DNA of 64,000 nucleotides from Ardenticatenaceae bacterium. Lineage in GTDB: Bacteria; Chloroflexota; Anaerolineae; Promineifilales; Promineifilaceae. The position numbers and the translations under genes are program-made. The notes beneath the pieces were generated by a model. The model was not told the DNA's origin, did not search any database, and saw nothing but the letters and a program-made list of their open reading frames with translations. This document shows, in pieces, positions 1-7,848 of the stretch; position 1 is the stretch's first letter, and every line of letters starts with the position of its first letter. The stretch is from the NCBI GenBank assembly GCA_011525915.1, contig WYBM01000034.1:1-64000 (forward strand), read 5' to 3'.

Positions 1-312
1 AGCCGGCATCTGGAACGGGATGAGATCGTGGCCGCGGTGAAAGCCACCCTGGACGATAAAGGGAGTGAGATCATGCAAACGATAGCCGAACAGTGGATTA
101 ACGAAGGCATTGAGCAGGGCATTGAGCAGGGCATTGAGCAGGGGTTGCAAGAGAGCATCCTGGCGACACTGCGAATTCGTTTTGGGGATGTTTCTGCGGA
201 ACTAGAAGCCCAGGTCACGGCCGTGACAGAGTTGCAGACACTGCGCCACCTGCATCGCCAGGCCGTCCTGGCGGAAACGATCACTGCCTTTGCCCGCAGC
301 CTGGTGGCCTGA
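1..312 (+). CDS. C-terminal part of an Rpn-family nuclease/transposase-like protein (partial)
   Basis: The frame is open from the first base of the window to a TGA at 310-312, so the 5' end lies outside; the GTG at 28 is internal rather than a start. The visible tail has a stretch of repeated GIEQ units followed by a region with an IRFG motif. This layout (an EGxxxG heptad-like run followed by LxxxxIRFG) is typical of the C-terminus of Rpn/PD-(D/E)XK recombination-promoting nuclease family proteins (DUF4351 type). The catalytic nuclease domain would be upstream and is not visible. Such genes are often multicopy and mobile, which fits the edge of an accessory island. Family assignment rests on this C-terminal pattern only. 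Confidence 0.6.
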   Translation, partial: SRHLERDEIVAAVKATLDDKGSEIMQTIAEQWINEGIEQGIEQGIEQGLQESILATLRIRFGDVSAELEAQVTAVTELQTLRHLHRQAVLAETITAFARSLVA

Positions 313-500
313 GCCAGCCCAGAGTCTCCATACATAGCCTGTCCAGAGTTCTTGCGCCAACTCAGCGCCATTTTAGCTGCCGGGGCCATGGCGTTCTCCA
401 GTATTAGGGTGGTCAGCAATTCGCTGCGGCTAAAGCGCGTTACGTTATAGATTTTTTCATATTCCTCCTTTTTGTAAAACGGCCGTTTTTGTTTATACCC

Positions 501-531
501 TTGACCTACCACCAACGAGAAGGTATATCAT
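501..531 (+). promoter_or_regulatory. Putative MerR-type promoter/operator of the regulator gene
   Basis: TTGACC at 501-506 and TATCAT at 526-531 are separated by 19 bp, the long spacer typical of MerR-controlled promoters. An ACCT...AGGT dyad (504-507 and 521-524) lies in the spacer. It sits directly before the merR-like gene, which suggests autoregulation. Confidence 0.55.
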
Positions 532-552
532 TGCATGTGTGAGGTAATTCCT

Positions 553-966
553 ATGCAAATAAAAACATTCGCCCACCGAACTAACCTGCCCCCTAAAACC
601 ATTCGCTACTACGAAGAAATCGGCTTGCTGCCGCCACCCAAACGACTGGAAAATGGCTATCGTGACTATGATGAAACAGATGTCGCCCGCGCCAGATTTG
701 TAGCCGGAGCACGGCAGCTTGATTTCTCATTGGATGATATTCAAGAAATCCTGGACTTGCGCGATAAACGAATTGCCCCCTGCCGCGTAGTATTGGATTT
801 GTTGGAGGAGAAGGCAGACGAAATCAGCCGTCTCATAGCTAAATTGCAGCGCATGGAAGCAGAACTACGTGAACTGCGCCAACTGGGTGAAACCTTTCCT
901 ACCGATGATATCGATGGCAAAAACTGTGTATGCCACCTCGTTAGTGAACAATCACAACATAACTGA
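553..966 (+). CDS. MerR-family metal-responsive transcriptional regulator
   Basis: This is a 137-residue MerR-type regulator. It has an N-terminal winged helix-turn-helix with the signature TIRYYEEIGLL and NGYRDYD, then a dimerisation coiled coil, then a Cys-containing C-terminus. Cysteines are visible in APC and in NCVCH near the end, which resembles the metal-binding loops of ZntR/CadR/PbrR-type regulators. Such proteins bind the spacer of a 19-20 bp promoter and activate it when metal is bound. I chose ATG 553 because GAGG lies at a good distance before it, while ATG 535 would sit on top of the predicted transcription start. The strong 19-bp-spacer promoter immediately downstream is its likely target. 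The exact metal cannot be decided from sequence. Confidence 0.88.
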   Translation: MQIKTFAHRTNLPPKTIRYYEEIGLLPPPKRLENGYRDYDETDVARARFVAGARQLDFSLDDIQEILDLRDKRIAPCRVVLDLLEEKADEISRLIAKLQRMEAELRELRQLGETFPTDDIDGKNCVCHLVSEQSQHN

Positions 967-982
967 ATAGAATAATCCCCTC

Positions 983-1013
983 TTGACATTCCAGTGACTG
1001 GAAGGTGTATCCT
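983..1013 (+). promoter_or_regulatory. MerR-type promoter with 19-bp spacer and perfect dyad
   Basis: TTGACA (983-988), 19-bp spacer, TATCCT (1008-1013). The spacer contains the perfect dyad TTCCAGTGACTGGAA (989-1003). This is the classical layout of a promoter activated by DNA distortion by a MerR protein. It drives the small TGA-containing gene at 1069. Confidence 0.85.
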
Positions 1014-1068
1014 CTAACAGACTTGCTTGAACGAGCAGGAAAAATCACACTTTTAAGATGATACATCT

Positions 1069-1284
1069 ATGGATGAACGGATTGTTACCCGCACTAATTT
1101 AACCTGCCCAGAATGCAGTCATGTTGTTGAGCTAGATATCCCTTTGGATTATTGACTGGCTTTTCATACGTGTACCCGTTGTGGTACCAGATTACGGCCG
1201 CATCCTGGCGACTGCTGTGTCTTTTGTTCCTATGGCGATGATCATTGTGTCAACAAACAACGCGAGGAATTTGAATTATCATGA
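1069..1284 (+). CDS. GDCCVFCSYG-family protein, candidate selenoprotein (Sec at codon 29)
   Basis: Reading from ATG 1069, the frame gives 71 residues if the TGA at 1153-1155 is decoded. The downstream part, in the same frame, contains CTRCGTRLRP and GDCCVFCSYGD. This is the hallmark of a small Cys-rich protein family that is common beside MerR regulators and metal efflux genes. In relatives the segment aligned with the TGA reads P-x-D-A-C-Q-x-F-x-x-C; here it is P-L-D-Y-TGA-L-A-F-H-T-C, so the TGA falls exactly on the conserved cysteine. A 5-bp hairpin with loop CGTTGT starts 16 nt after the TGA. I therefore read it as selenocysteine rather than as a nonsense mutation. The function of the family is unknown; the Cys pairs suggest metal binding. 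It is transcribed from the MerR-type promoter at 983. Confidence 0.75.
1153..1187 (+). promoter_or_regulatory. UGA codon plus candidate bacterial SECIS hairpin
   Basis: After the TGA (1153-1155) a stem GTACC (1172-1176) / GGTAC (1183-1187) closes the 6-nt loop CGTTGT. The apical loop begins 22 nt after the UGA and has a G in its first two positions, as bacterial SECIS elements usually do. The match is by eye, not by folding software. Confidence 0.6.
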
Positions 1285-1310
1285 CAAAACGGGGTTTAGT
1301 TTGAGCCAAA

Positions 1311-2663
1311 CTATCCCCCTGTAATTGAATCCAAAGCCCATTGAGCCGGATAAAAATTCTCGTTTCGGACTAACGCCTGTTTGTAAGCCGTAACAGCACC
1401 AGCACCATCTCCAAGGAAAGCAAGGGCATGTCCCTTGTACAGATACGTCTCTTCTACATTTTGGCCCCCCTGTGTCGTCAAAATGGCATCCGCGAGGTCC
1501 AGCATTTCCTGATAACGCCCCATTTTCATATAAGCGATGTATGGTCGGTATTCATACCATAAAATGCGTGGTGGCAGCCCTAAAATAAATGCCTGATCAA
1601 AGGCCGCCGCCCCATTTTCGTAAAACTCAGCTTCGCCACTAAGTTCGCCTAATCTGGTCAAACTGGTTCCCAGATTAAACCAGGCAAAGGCATTTTCCGG
1701 GTTAGCCTCGATAGTCATTTGCGCTTTTTGAGCCGCTTGCTGCCACATCGCCCCCGGATCAAGCATATTCGAACCTAAAATCGTGTACACTTCTTGCTCT
1801 TTTTCCGGTGGATAAACAACAAAGAAGTTGTAATTGAATTGGCTCCAATACTTTTCGATATCCTCATAGCTATCGAACCGGCCGCTGCCATCCCATGGGC
1901 CAAGATTTGTGTCCATGCTTACCATTTCGCCGGTGTCATCATCATAGCCAAACATGGTTAGATAATGACCCAGCCAGCCTTCACGCAGTAATTCGTATCC
2001 TTTTTCGATGACGACGGGGTATCCTGCGGCAATGAGTTGTTTAAGTAGTTGGATATCACCACCACTGCCAAAAAAAGCACGCAAACTTGTTTGTTCATTC
2101 ACGTAATCAACCATTTGCCATGGGCTGACATTGCGGTCTTCGCGGTTGGGTTTGAGGAAGGCAGCTGCCTGGGATTGGGTAGTGGGATCACCATAAAAGT
2201 TGAGGTTGATCGTTAAGTTGGCTGGCCCACAATTGTTGAAACCCTGCGGCATGATAGTCATACCTTCAATTCGTGTCTGTTTGGGCAGTGGCACAGGTGT
2301 GGGTGTATTGGTGGGCAGAGGTGTCACGATTGCCGTCACTGCTGGCTCATGCGTTTTATTGGGTTTGGTTTCTTGTGTAGGTTGAGGCGACACGGCCGTT
2401 GCCGTTGGCTCTATAGTTGCGGGCGCAATCGTAGGAATGATGATTTGTGTTTGTGCTACGGCATTTTTGGGGATTGGTAATGCTGTGGGGAGTGGTGTTG
2501 TGCCAATATCCAGTAACGTTGCCCCAAGCGGAACTTTGGCAATACGCACACGCATTTCTCCGGGTAACGCTTGAGCCACAGGTGGTAAAACAGTCAATCC
2601 GAGTACAAACAGAATTTGAGACACGGCAATAAACAGGATGAGATATTTCCATCGTTTCTTCAT
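1311..2663 (-). CDS. Exported C39-like peptidase with TPR region
   Basis: This 450-residue protein starts with a basic segment and one hydrophobic helix (residues about 6-30), consistent with a signal anchor or signal peptide. A Pro/Thr-rich linker follows to about residue 130, then a C39-like papain-fold domain. The nucleophile is Cys145 in NNCGPAN, and the histidine lies in GHYLTMFGYDDD with a following acidic residue. The C-terminal 150 residues form tetratricopeptide-like helices (NPENAFAWFNLG and similar). C39_2 domains of this kind are common in exported Chloroflexota proteins, where substrates are mostly unknown. It is transcribed away from the metal genes but shares the intergenic region that contains the palindrome at 2853. 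Peptidase activity is inferred from the motifs only. Confidence 0.8.
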   Translation of the reverse strand: MKKRWKYLILFIAVSQILFVLGLTVLPPVAQALPGEMRVRIAKVPLGATLLDIGTTPLPTALPIPKNAVAQTQIIIPTIAPATIEPTATAVSPQPTQETKPNKTHEPAVTAIVTPLPTNTPTPVPLPKQTRIEGMTIMPQGFNNCGPANLTINLNFYGDPTTQSQAAAFLKPNREDRNVSPWQMVDYVNEQTSLRAFFGSGGDIQLLKQLIAAGYPVVIEKGYELLREGWLGHYLTMFGYDDDTGEMVSMDTNLGPWDGSGRFDSYEDIEKYWSQFNYNFFVVYPPEKEQEVYTILGSNMLDPGAMWQQAAQKAQMTIEANPENAFAWFNLGTSLTRLGELSGEAEFYENGAAAFDQAFILGLPPRILWYEYRPYIAYMKMGRYQEMLDLADAILTTQGGQNVEETYLYKGHALAFLGDGAGAVTAYKQALVRNENFYPAQWALDSITGG

Positions 2664-2852
2664 AAGGGAATTCCTCTTGAAACAGCGTTAATTGTTGAGT
2701 CGGGACAAAGCAGCAAACGGAGGCTGAAAGTGAGAGTTAAAATTGGCCGCGTTTTGATAGTTGGTTTGAGCAGTGTCAATTTTCATACAGAAGAGAGTAT
2801 TTTACGGTGTATTCAGACATTTCGTTATACGCTCTTTACGCAGACTGTGACC

Positions 2853-2864
2853 CGCCAAATGGCG
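2853..2864. promoter_or_regulatory. Palindrome CGCCAAATGGCG (copy 1)
   Basis: A 12-bp sequence with CGCC/GGCG arms around a central AAAT, in the divergent spacer between the C39 gene and the 111-residue gene. Three further copies occur at 3914, 11318 and 12155, all in front of island genes. Confidence 0.5.
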
Positions 2865-2949
2865 TGTTTCTAACAGGGCAATTGGCTCTCGTACTGAAAC
2901 AAGTTGCCCCGTAAAATGAAGGAGATGCTTACCTTTTTGGAGAATCCAC

Positions 2950-3285
2950 ATGACACCACTTGTGATTTGGCAAAATGGCCGTCATACCCCAATCCAACAA
3001 ATAACAGATGCCTTACAAAAGGCCGGGCTGCGGGTACTCACTTCCTTTAATTCTGACCATGCACGCCTGGACAAAACGGGAATGTTCTGCCCCCATCATG
3101 GCACGGCCGTTTGTAATTGTCACATCGTGATCATGTTGGTTTATGGCTCTGGGGGACATCCTGCTACACTTATAACGTATGGACAAGATAATGAAATGTG
3201 GGTGTCGTTGGCCTATCCACCAGGGTTACGGCCGTCAGCCACTTTACAGTCTCAGATTGCCGTAGCCCTAAATCCCACTCTCTGA
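2950..3285 (+). CDS. Hypothetical protein with CPHHGTAVCNC metal-binding-like motif
   Basis: A 111-residue soluble protein with no family I can name. The centre carries CPHHGTAVCNCH, a dense Cys/His cluster that would suit binding of a soft metal ion. No signal peptide or membrane segment is visible. Proteins with a similar cluster tend to occur beside metal-responsive genes, which matches its position here between a MerR-linked unit and a cupredoxin. ATG 2950 follows a purine-rich stretch. It ends just before a strong bidirectional terminator shared with the convergent cupredoxin gene. The function is unknown. Confidence 0.65.
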   Translation: MTPLVIWQNGRHTPIQQITDALQKAGLRVLTSFNSDHARLDKTGMFCPHHGTAVCNCHIVIMLVYGSGGHPATLITYGQDNEMWVSLAYPPGLRPSATLQSQIAVALNPTL

Positions 3286-3296
3286 CAAATGCAAAC

Positions 3297-3332
3297 AACA
3301 ACGGCCGTCCGGTCTGGCAAGCGGCCGTTGTT
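3297..3332. terminator. Bidirectional terminator built on the ACGGCCGT palindrome
   Basis: An 11-bp perfect stem (3297-3307 with 3322-3332) and a 14-nt loop. It sits between convergent genes and is flanked by T-rich and A-rich sequence. Both arms contain the CGGCCG core. Confidence 0.8.
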
Positions 3333-3363
3333 ATATCAAACCAGACCAAATTAAGGAGCAGTC

Positions 3364-3828
3364 TTAAGGAACCGTTACCGTCAATGTCCCCACCATACCG
3401 GCCTCCTTATGCCCGGCCACCGTACATTGATATTGATACGTTCCCGGTTCTGCAGGGGTAAAGGAAATGGTATTGCTGCCACCAGCCATCGCCGCTACAT
3501 GCACATCCGGCTCCTCCGACATATTACTCATGTCATGTCCTTCCATGTCCACCTCCATTTCATCCCCTCTCACTTCCCCATTAAGCGGCATCTTCATGAT
3601 TGAAAAATCATGCTCTAACACACCATCATTCTGCAGCGTCAGGCGCAATGATTGTCCCGCAGCCACTTCAATCGCATTAACATCATATGCAATATCCGTT
3701 GCCGTCAGCGTCACAGGCTTCGCGGGCCGCGCGGTGGGGGCAGCACTTTCACCACTCCCCCCGCAAGCTGCTAATAACCATAAGAGTGCCACTGCACACA
3801 ACCCGAACAAAACAGTTTTTTGTTTCAT
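3364..3828 (-). CDS. Plastocyanin-like cupredoxin lipoprotein
   Basis: The 154-residue product starts with a lipoprotein signal ending in a LLAAC lipobox (Cys about residue 21), so it is probably tethered to the outer face of the membrane. The rest is one cupredoxin fold. Candidate type 1 copper ligands are His in LEHDF, Cys in QYQC, His in AGHKEAG and a following Met. A Met/His/Asp/Glu-rich insertion (EMEVDMEGHDMSNM) lies before the last strands and could bind additional copper. It may carry electrons between the c-type cytochromes of the island or buffer copper. It is divergent from the DUF2085 gene, with a palindrome of the island type between them. Confidence 0.88.
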   Translation of the reverse strand: MKQKTVLFGLCAVALLWLLAACGGSGESAAPTARPAKPVTLTATDIAYDVNAIEVAAGQSLRLTLQNDGVLEHDFSIMKMPLNGEVRGDEMEVDMEGHDMSNMSEEPDVHVAAMAGGSNTISFTPAEPGTYQYQCTVAGHKEAGMVGTLTVTVP

Positions 3829-3913
3829 TTGTCATCTTTCCTTTGATACTTACAAATCACAGATTGATAAAGTTAACCGGGCAGTATATCCAACTAACTT
3901 TATCGAAGTCATG

Positions 3914-3925
3914 CGCCATTTGGCG
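3914..3925. promoter_or_regulatory. Palindrome CGCCAAATGGCG (copy 2, inverse orientation)
   Basis: CGCCATTTGGCG between the divergent cupredoxin gene and the DUF2085 gene. The extended match ACCCGCCAAATGGCG on the minus strand is shared with copies 1 and 3. Confidence 0.5.
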
Positions 3926-3963
3926 GGTAATACCACGTCAAAATGACCTATAGGATTCACCTT

Positions 3964-4707
3964 ATGCCAAACGAATCGTTTCGAGCACAACCAGCCAGTG
4001 CCCCATTATCCCGTCTCACAACCTGGCTAACCAACTATTGGATCTGGGCTGTTTGCCTGATGCTGGGGTTGTACGTCGGGCTGCCCTGGTTAGCCCCTAT
4101 CTTCATGAAAGTGGGGTGGACCAGGGCCGGGGAACTGATCTACCTGTTGTACAGTACACAATGTCACCAACTCCCAGAACGCTCTTTTTTCCTCTTTGGT
4201 CCCAAAACAATGCTCAGTTTGAGCGAGGTTCAAAACGCCTGGAAAAACACAAACAACCCGCTTATTTTGCGCCAGTTTATCGGCAACCCTGAGATAGGCT
4301 GGAAGGTGGCCTGGTCCGACCGCATGGTGTACATGTACACAAGCAGCATTCTGTTTGCCCTCTTGTTTTTTGGGCCGCGCCGCAAAACACTCAAGCCGGT
4401 ACCCTGGTGGGGCTTTCTCCTGCTGCTGCTGCCCATGGTGCTTGACGGCATTACTCATTTCATCAGCGACCTAAACGGCATTGGTGCTGGTTTTCGAGAC
4501 AGTAATCTGTGGCTGGCGATCTTAACAAACCACACCTTCTCCGATTCCTTCTATATCGGCGACGCATTGGGGTCCTTTAATTCCTGGATGCGTCTTATCA
4601 GTGGACTTCTCTTTGGACTCGGTGTTGTCTGGTTCTTATTCCCTCATATTCAGGCCAGTTTTAACCAAACCACAAATCCGCCTGAAACCAATTTTCAGGT
4701 ACAATGA
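3964..4707 (+). CDS. DUF2085 family membrane protein
   Basis: A 247-residue integral membrane protein with about five hydrophobic segments. It carries the DUF2085 signature STQCHQLPERSFF after the second segment, in which Cys-His and Arg-Ser are conserved in the family. The biochemical role is unknown; related proteins occur widely in Chloroflexota and Firmicutes. I prefer ATG 3964 over the upstream ATG 3943 because AGGA lies a suitable distance before it. The last codons overlap the ATG of the response regulator (ATGA), so the two are probably co-translated, which links this membrane protein to the two-component system that follows. Confidence 0.8.
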   Translation: MPNESFRAQPASAPLSRLTTWLTNYWIWAVCLMLGLYVGLPWLAPIFMKVGWTRAGELIYLLYSTQCHQLPERSFFLFGPKTMLSLSEVQNAWKNTNNPLILRQFIGNPEIGWKVAWSDRMVYMYTSSILFALLFFGPRRKTLKPVPWWGFLLLLLPMVLDGITHFISDLNGIGAGFRDSNLWLAILTNHTFSDSFYIGDALGSFNSWMRLISGLLFGLGVVWFLFPHIQASFNQTTNPPETNFQVQ

Positions 4708-5375
4708 AACTTATGAACGAGCCTATTCAAGTCTTACTAGCCGATGATCATGCCGTGGTACGGGCTGGTATTCGCCAATTTTTGGAACAAGCGCCAGATA
4801 TCGTTGTCATTGCCGAAGCTGATGATGGCGAAATGGCTCAGTTCCTTATTAGCCAATGCCATCCTGACGTGGCCGTCTTGGATATTCAAATGCCCAAGGC
4901 CACTGGTATTGAAGTGACACGCTGGATACGAACCAATCATCCAGATGTGGGTGTTCTGGTGCTAACAGCCTATGATGATGACCCCTATGTCATGGCTGTA
5001 TTACAAGCAGGAGCCAATGGCTACGTCTTAAAAACGGCCGCACCGGGAGACATCGTCCAGGCAGTACGGGATGTCCATGAGGGCAAATCAGCATTGGATC
5101 CTGCCATTGCCCATAAATTGATGCATTATGTGTCGGGGCAACGGCCGTCGTCCAGATACCCTGACTATGAACCGTTGACCGACCGTGAATTGGAAGTGCT
5201 GGCTCTGGCTGGAAAAGGATATACCAACAAGGCCATTGGGATGCAGCTAGGTATTAGTGACCGTACTGTACAAGGCCATCTGGCTAAAACTTACAGCAAA
5301 CTGCAAGCCAACAGCCGTACGGAAGCGGTCATGCGGGCTGTTTCACTCGGTTTAATTGAGACAAGTGAGCCATAA
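4704..5375 (+). CDS. NarL/FixJ-family response regulator
   Basis: A 223-residue two-domain regulator. The receiver domain covers residues about 6-125, with the acidic pair DD near the start, phosphoacceptor Asp60 in VLDIQMP and the conserved Lys near 110. A LuxR-type helix-turn-helix (LTDRELEVLALAGKGYTNK) covers residues about 155-215. It probably receives phosphate from the histidine kinase encoded 21 bp downstream and controls genes in the island. Its start overlaps the end of the DUF2085 gene by 4 nt. Confidence 0.93.
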   Translation: MKLMNEPIQVLLADDHAVVRAGIRQFLEQAPDIVVIAEADDGEMAQFLISQCHPDVAVLDIQMPKATGIEVTRWIRTNHPDVGVLVLTAYDDDPYVMAVLQAGANGYVLKTAAPGDIVQAVRDVHEGKSALDPAIAHKLMHYVSGQRPSSRYPDYEPLTDRELEVLALAGKGYTNKAIGMQLGISDRTVQGHLAKTYSKLQANSRTEAVMRAVSLGLIETSEP

Positions 5376-5395
5376 GTAATCATCGGTTATCTAAC

Positions 5396-7081
5396 ATGAC
5401 ACGCTGGCGCGGACTCCCCCTCCAACTCCTCTTTTTTACCATTCTACCTTTAACCATTTTGCTCCTGGTCATTGCTTTTGGCAGTTTGGGCTTACATCAA
5501 CGCGCCATGCGTACGATGGTCGGAGAGAGAGATGAACGGGCTACCCGTGCTGCCGCTGCCGCCATAAGCGAACAGCTTAACCACCGGTCGTCAGCAGTAC
5601 GCAGCCTGGCGTTACGCACAGCCAACACAGCACCAGAACATGTCCTTGACGATGCCTCTTTTCTATTAGCGGATTACGAGGGAGGCCTGGCGCTTTTCAC
5701 AAATGAGGGCGTGCTGCTGGCGACAACCAACGAAACAGTTACCTGGGAGACTACTGTTCCAGACTATTGGACGGGGATTGAGGTAACAGAGACAACCTCA
5801 ACCTTTACCCCACCCATTACCGACCCTGAAAGTGGTGAAGAAGTGGTTTTTGCTATCGCCCAAACGCCAGAAGGCGTAACGGCCGTTGGCTCTTTTTATC
5901 CAGCAACCTTAGCCAGACAAGCGTTAGCCAATCTTTTTACGGCTGGCGATGGGAAAGCTGCTGCTTTTTTGACTGACAGTAACGGCCGTTTGCTCTTTCA
6001 AATAGGGGATGTCTACGAACACGGCAGCGATCTGAGCCAATATGCCGGTATCGAAGAAGCCTTACGCGGTGAAAGCGGCACCACCTATATCAATAATGAT
6101 AGAGATGAACACGTTATAGCCTTCAGTCCTGTCACCCCCGTCAACTGGGCATTGGTCATCAAAGAACCGTGGCAAGCTGTTGCCGACCCGCTTCTACGTT
6201 TCACAGAGATGGCTCCGCTCATTTTAGCCCCCGTTCTCATTCTAGCCTTAATCGGTCTAGGCTTTGGCCTGAAACAGATCGTGCAGCCCTTACAATTGCT
6301 AGAGCAAAAAGCCACTGCTTTGGGATGGGGAGATTTTGCCACAATCGAAGAACCCGTGGGTGGCATTTATGAAATTCAACGACTGCAAACAGAACTGATT
6401 CATATGGCCCAAAAAGTAAAACTGGCGCAGCAAAGTTTACGGGGCTATCTCGGTGCGGTTACAGAGGGGCAGGAAGAAGAACGCCGCCGCCTGGCGCGTG
6501 ATTTGCATGATGAGACGATTCAATCACTTATTGCCCTCAACCAACGCCTGCAACTGGCGCAACTCAGTGCAACCGATGAAAAAAGTAGTGCCCAGCTGGC
6601 CGAAATGCAGCAAATGACAACACAAACCATTGCCGATTTACGGCGCCTGACGCACGATTTGCGCCCTATGTATTTGGAAGATTTAGGATTGGTAACTGCC
6701 CTGGATATGCTGGCCCGTGATAACAGCCAGAGCTTGCAAATCCCCATCACCTTTCACGTTTCTGGAGAAGAACGCCGTCTTTATCCTCAAGTTGAGTTAG
6801 CCCTTTACCGCATGAGCCAGGAAGGGTTAAGTAATATCGCTCGTCATGCGGAAGCTACTTCTGCTGAGTTACGTCTCGATTTTAACCAGAAAACCATCAA
6901 TCTCGTTATCAAAGACAACGGCCGTGGCTTCACCATCCCTGAAAGCCCCGCGCAAATGACAACAAATGGTCACTTCGGTCTGCTCGGTATCCAAGAGCGG
7001 GCCGAACTCATTGGGGCACAGATGACGATTGAATCAGAATCAGGTGCGGGTGTTTGCTTGATGATCACCTTACCTTTGTGA
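5396..7081 (+). CDS. Membrane sensor histidine kinase, HisKA_3 type
   Basis: A 561-residue kinase. A membrane helix lies at about residues 8-30, followed by an extracytoplasmic sensor of Cache type (about 35-270), a second membrane helix (about 275-295), a HAMP-like linker and a dimerisation/phosphoacceptor domain with His371 in DLHDETIQSL. The HATPase domain ends with NGRGF and GLLGIQERAEL. The HisKA_3 arrangement matches NarX/DesK-like kinases that pair with NarL-type regulators, and one lies on each side of this gene. The ligand sensed is unknown; the island context suggests a metal or redox signal. Confidence 0.92.
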   Translation: MTRWRGLPLQLLFFTILPLTILLLVIAFGSLGLHQRAMRTMVGERDERATRAAAAAISEQLNHRSSAVRSLALRTANTAPEHVLDDASFLLADYEGGLALFTNEGVLLATTNETVTWETTVPDYWTGIEVTETTSTFTPPITDPESGEEVVFAIAQTPEGVTAVGSFYPATLARQALANLFTAGDGKAAAFLTDSNGRLLFQIGDVYEHGSDLSQYAGIEEALRGESGTTYINNDRDEHVIAFSPVTPVNWALVIKEPWQAVADPLLRFTEMAPLILAPVLILALIGLGFGLKQIVQPLQLLEQKATALGWGDFATIEEPVGGIYEIQRLQTELIHMAQKVKLAQQSLRGYLGAVTEGQEEERRRLARDLHDETIQSLIALNQRLQLAQLSATDEKSSAQLAEMQQMTTQTIADLRRLTHDLRPMYLEDLGLVTALDMLARDNSQSLQIPITFHVSGEERRLYPQVELALYRMSQEGLSNIARHAEATSAELRLDFNQKTINLVIKDNGRGFTIPESPAQMTTNGHFGLLGIQERAELIGAQMTIESESGAGVCLMITLPL

Positions 7082-7088
7082 TTTTGTG

Positions 7089-7730
7089 ATGTTTACACAT
7101 GTCGTTGTGTTTTGTCCAAATAATTTGCAGCAAGCTGCCTGGGTATTGCTTCTGGCACAACAGCCCGGGATGACGGCCGTATCCTCCGCCACTACCCTTT
7201 CTGAATTACAAAGTCACCCTCCTTCCGCTCAGCCAACGACCGTTTTTGTGGACATCTCCGACATAAATGCAGATTTTGTGAGTCAACTGGCAACGGCCGT
7301 GCCAGAGAGCAACCTCTTGCTTTTAATTGACGAATACCAAATCGGCGCGATGGTCACCCTTCTGCAAGCTGGCGTGACAGGTTTCATTCACCGCAACGCG
7401 AGTGTGCCCGACTTAGCCCGTGCCATCATCGCTGTGGGGCGTGGCGAGATTGTGCTGCCACCAGACAAAGCTTCTCAAGTGATGGTGGCTTTGGCACGGG
7501 GTGGTGTGCAAGAGGAACGGCAGTTAGACCACCTGACCGAGCGTGAAAAAGAAGTTCTCGCCTTGCTGGCTCAAGGCTTAACCAACAAAGACATCGCTCA
7601 AACCTTGATTCTCAGCGTTCGTACCATCGAGGCCCATCTGCGTAGCATCTACGGTAAACTGCATGTCGCTTCCCGCACCGAAGCGGCCGTTTGGGCTATC
7701 AATCATGGGTTTTCAAATGAAAATAGGTGA
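7089..7730 (+). CDS. LuxR-type regulator with degenerate receiver domain
   Basis: A 213-residue protein with the overall layout of a NarL response regulator. The N-terminal domain lacks the acidic pair near the start that binds Mg2+, although an Asp remains in FVDIS. Phosphorylation is therefore doubtful, and it may act constitutively or through partner binding. The C-terminal LuxR helix-turn-helix (LTEREKEVLALLAQGLTNKDIA) is intact. It lies 7 nt after the histidine kinase stop and is surely in the same operon. ATG 7089 is used; a GTG at 7086 is possible. Confidence 0.85.
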   Translation: MFTHVVVFCPNNLQQAAWVLLLAQQPGMTAVSSATTLSELQSHPPSAQPTTVFVDISDINADFVSQLATAVPESNLLLLIDEYQIGAMVTLLQAGVTGFIHRNASVPDLARAIIAVGRGEIVLPPDKASQVMVALARGGVQEERQLDHLTEREKEVLALLAQGLTNKDIAQTLILSVRTIEAHLRSIYGKLHVASRTEAAVWAINHGFSNENR

Positions 7731-7848
7731 TTTCACTTAGGCATATACCCGTACTTTCGCTGTACCGATTCTATCAACACACACCTATCATACAGATAAC
7801 AAAGCAGACATAGCTCTGTAAACATTATGGCAAAAACGACATAGAAAA

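Noticed and set aside
313-480. Minus-strand open frame between the Rpn fragment and merR
   Set aside because: A short frame (EEYEKIYNVTRFSRSELL) looks partly protein-like, but its apparent ATG is in another frame, and it runs into the opposite gene. Possibly a remnant; not supported as a gene.
1153-1155. TGA as a simple nonsense mutation in the GDCCVFCSYG gene
   Set aside because: The frame continues with fully conserved sequence to a normal stop, the TGA sits on the conserved Cys column, and a hairpin follows. Error or decay is less likely, though not excluded.
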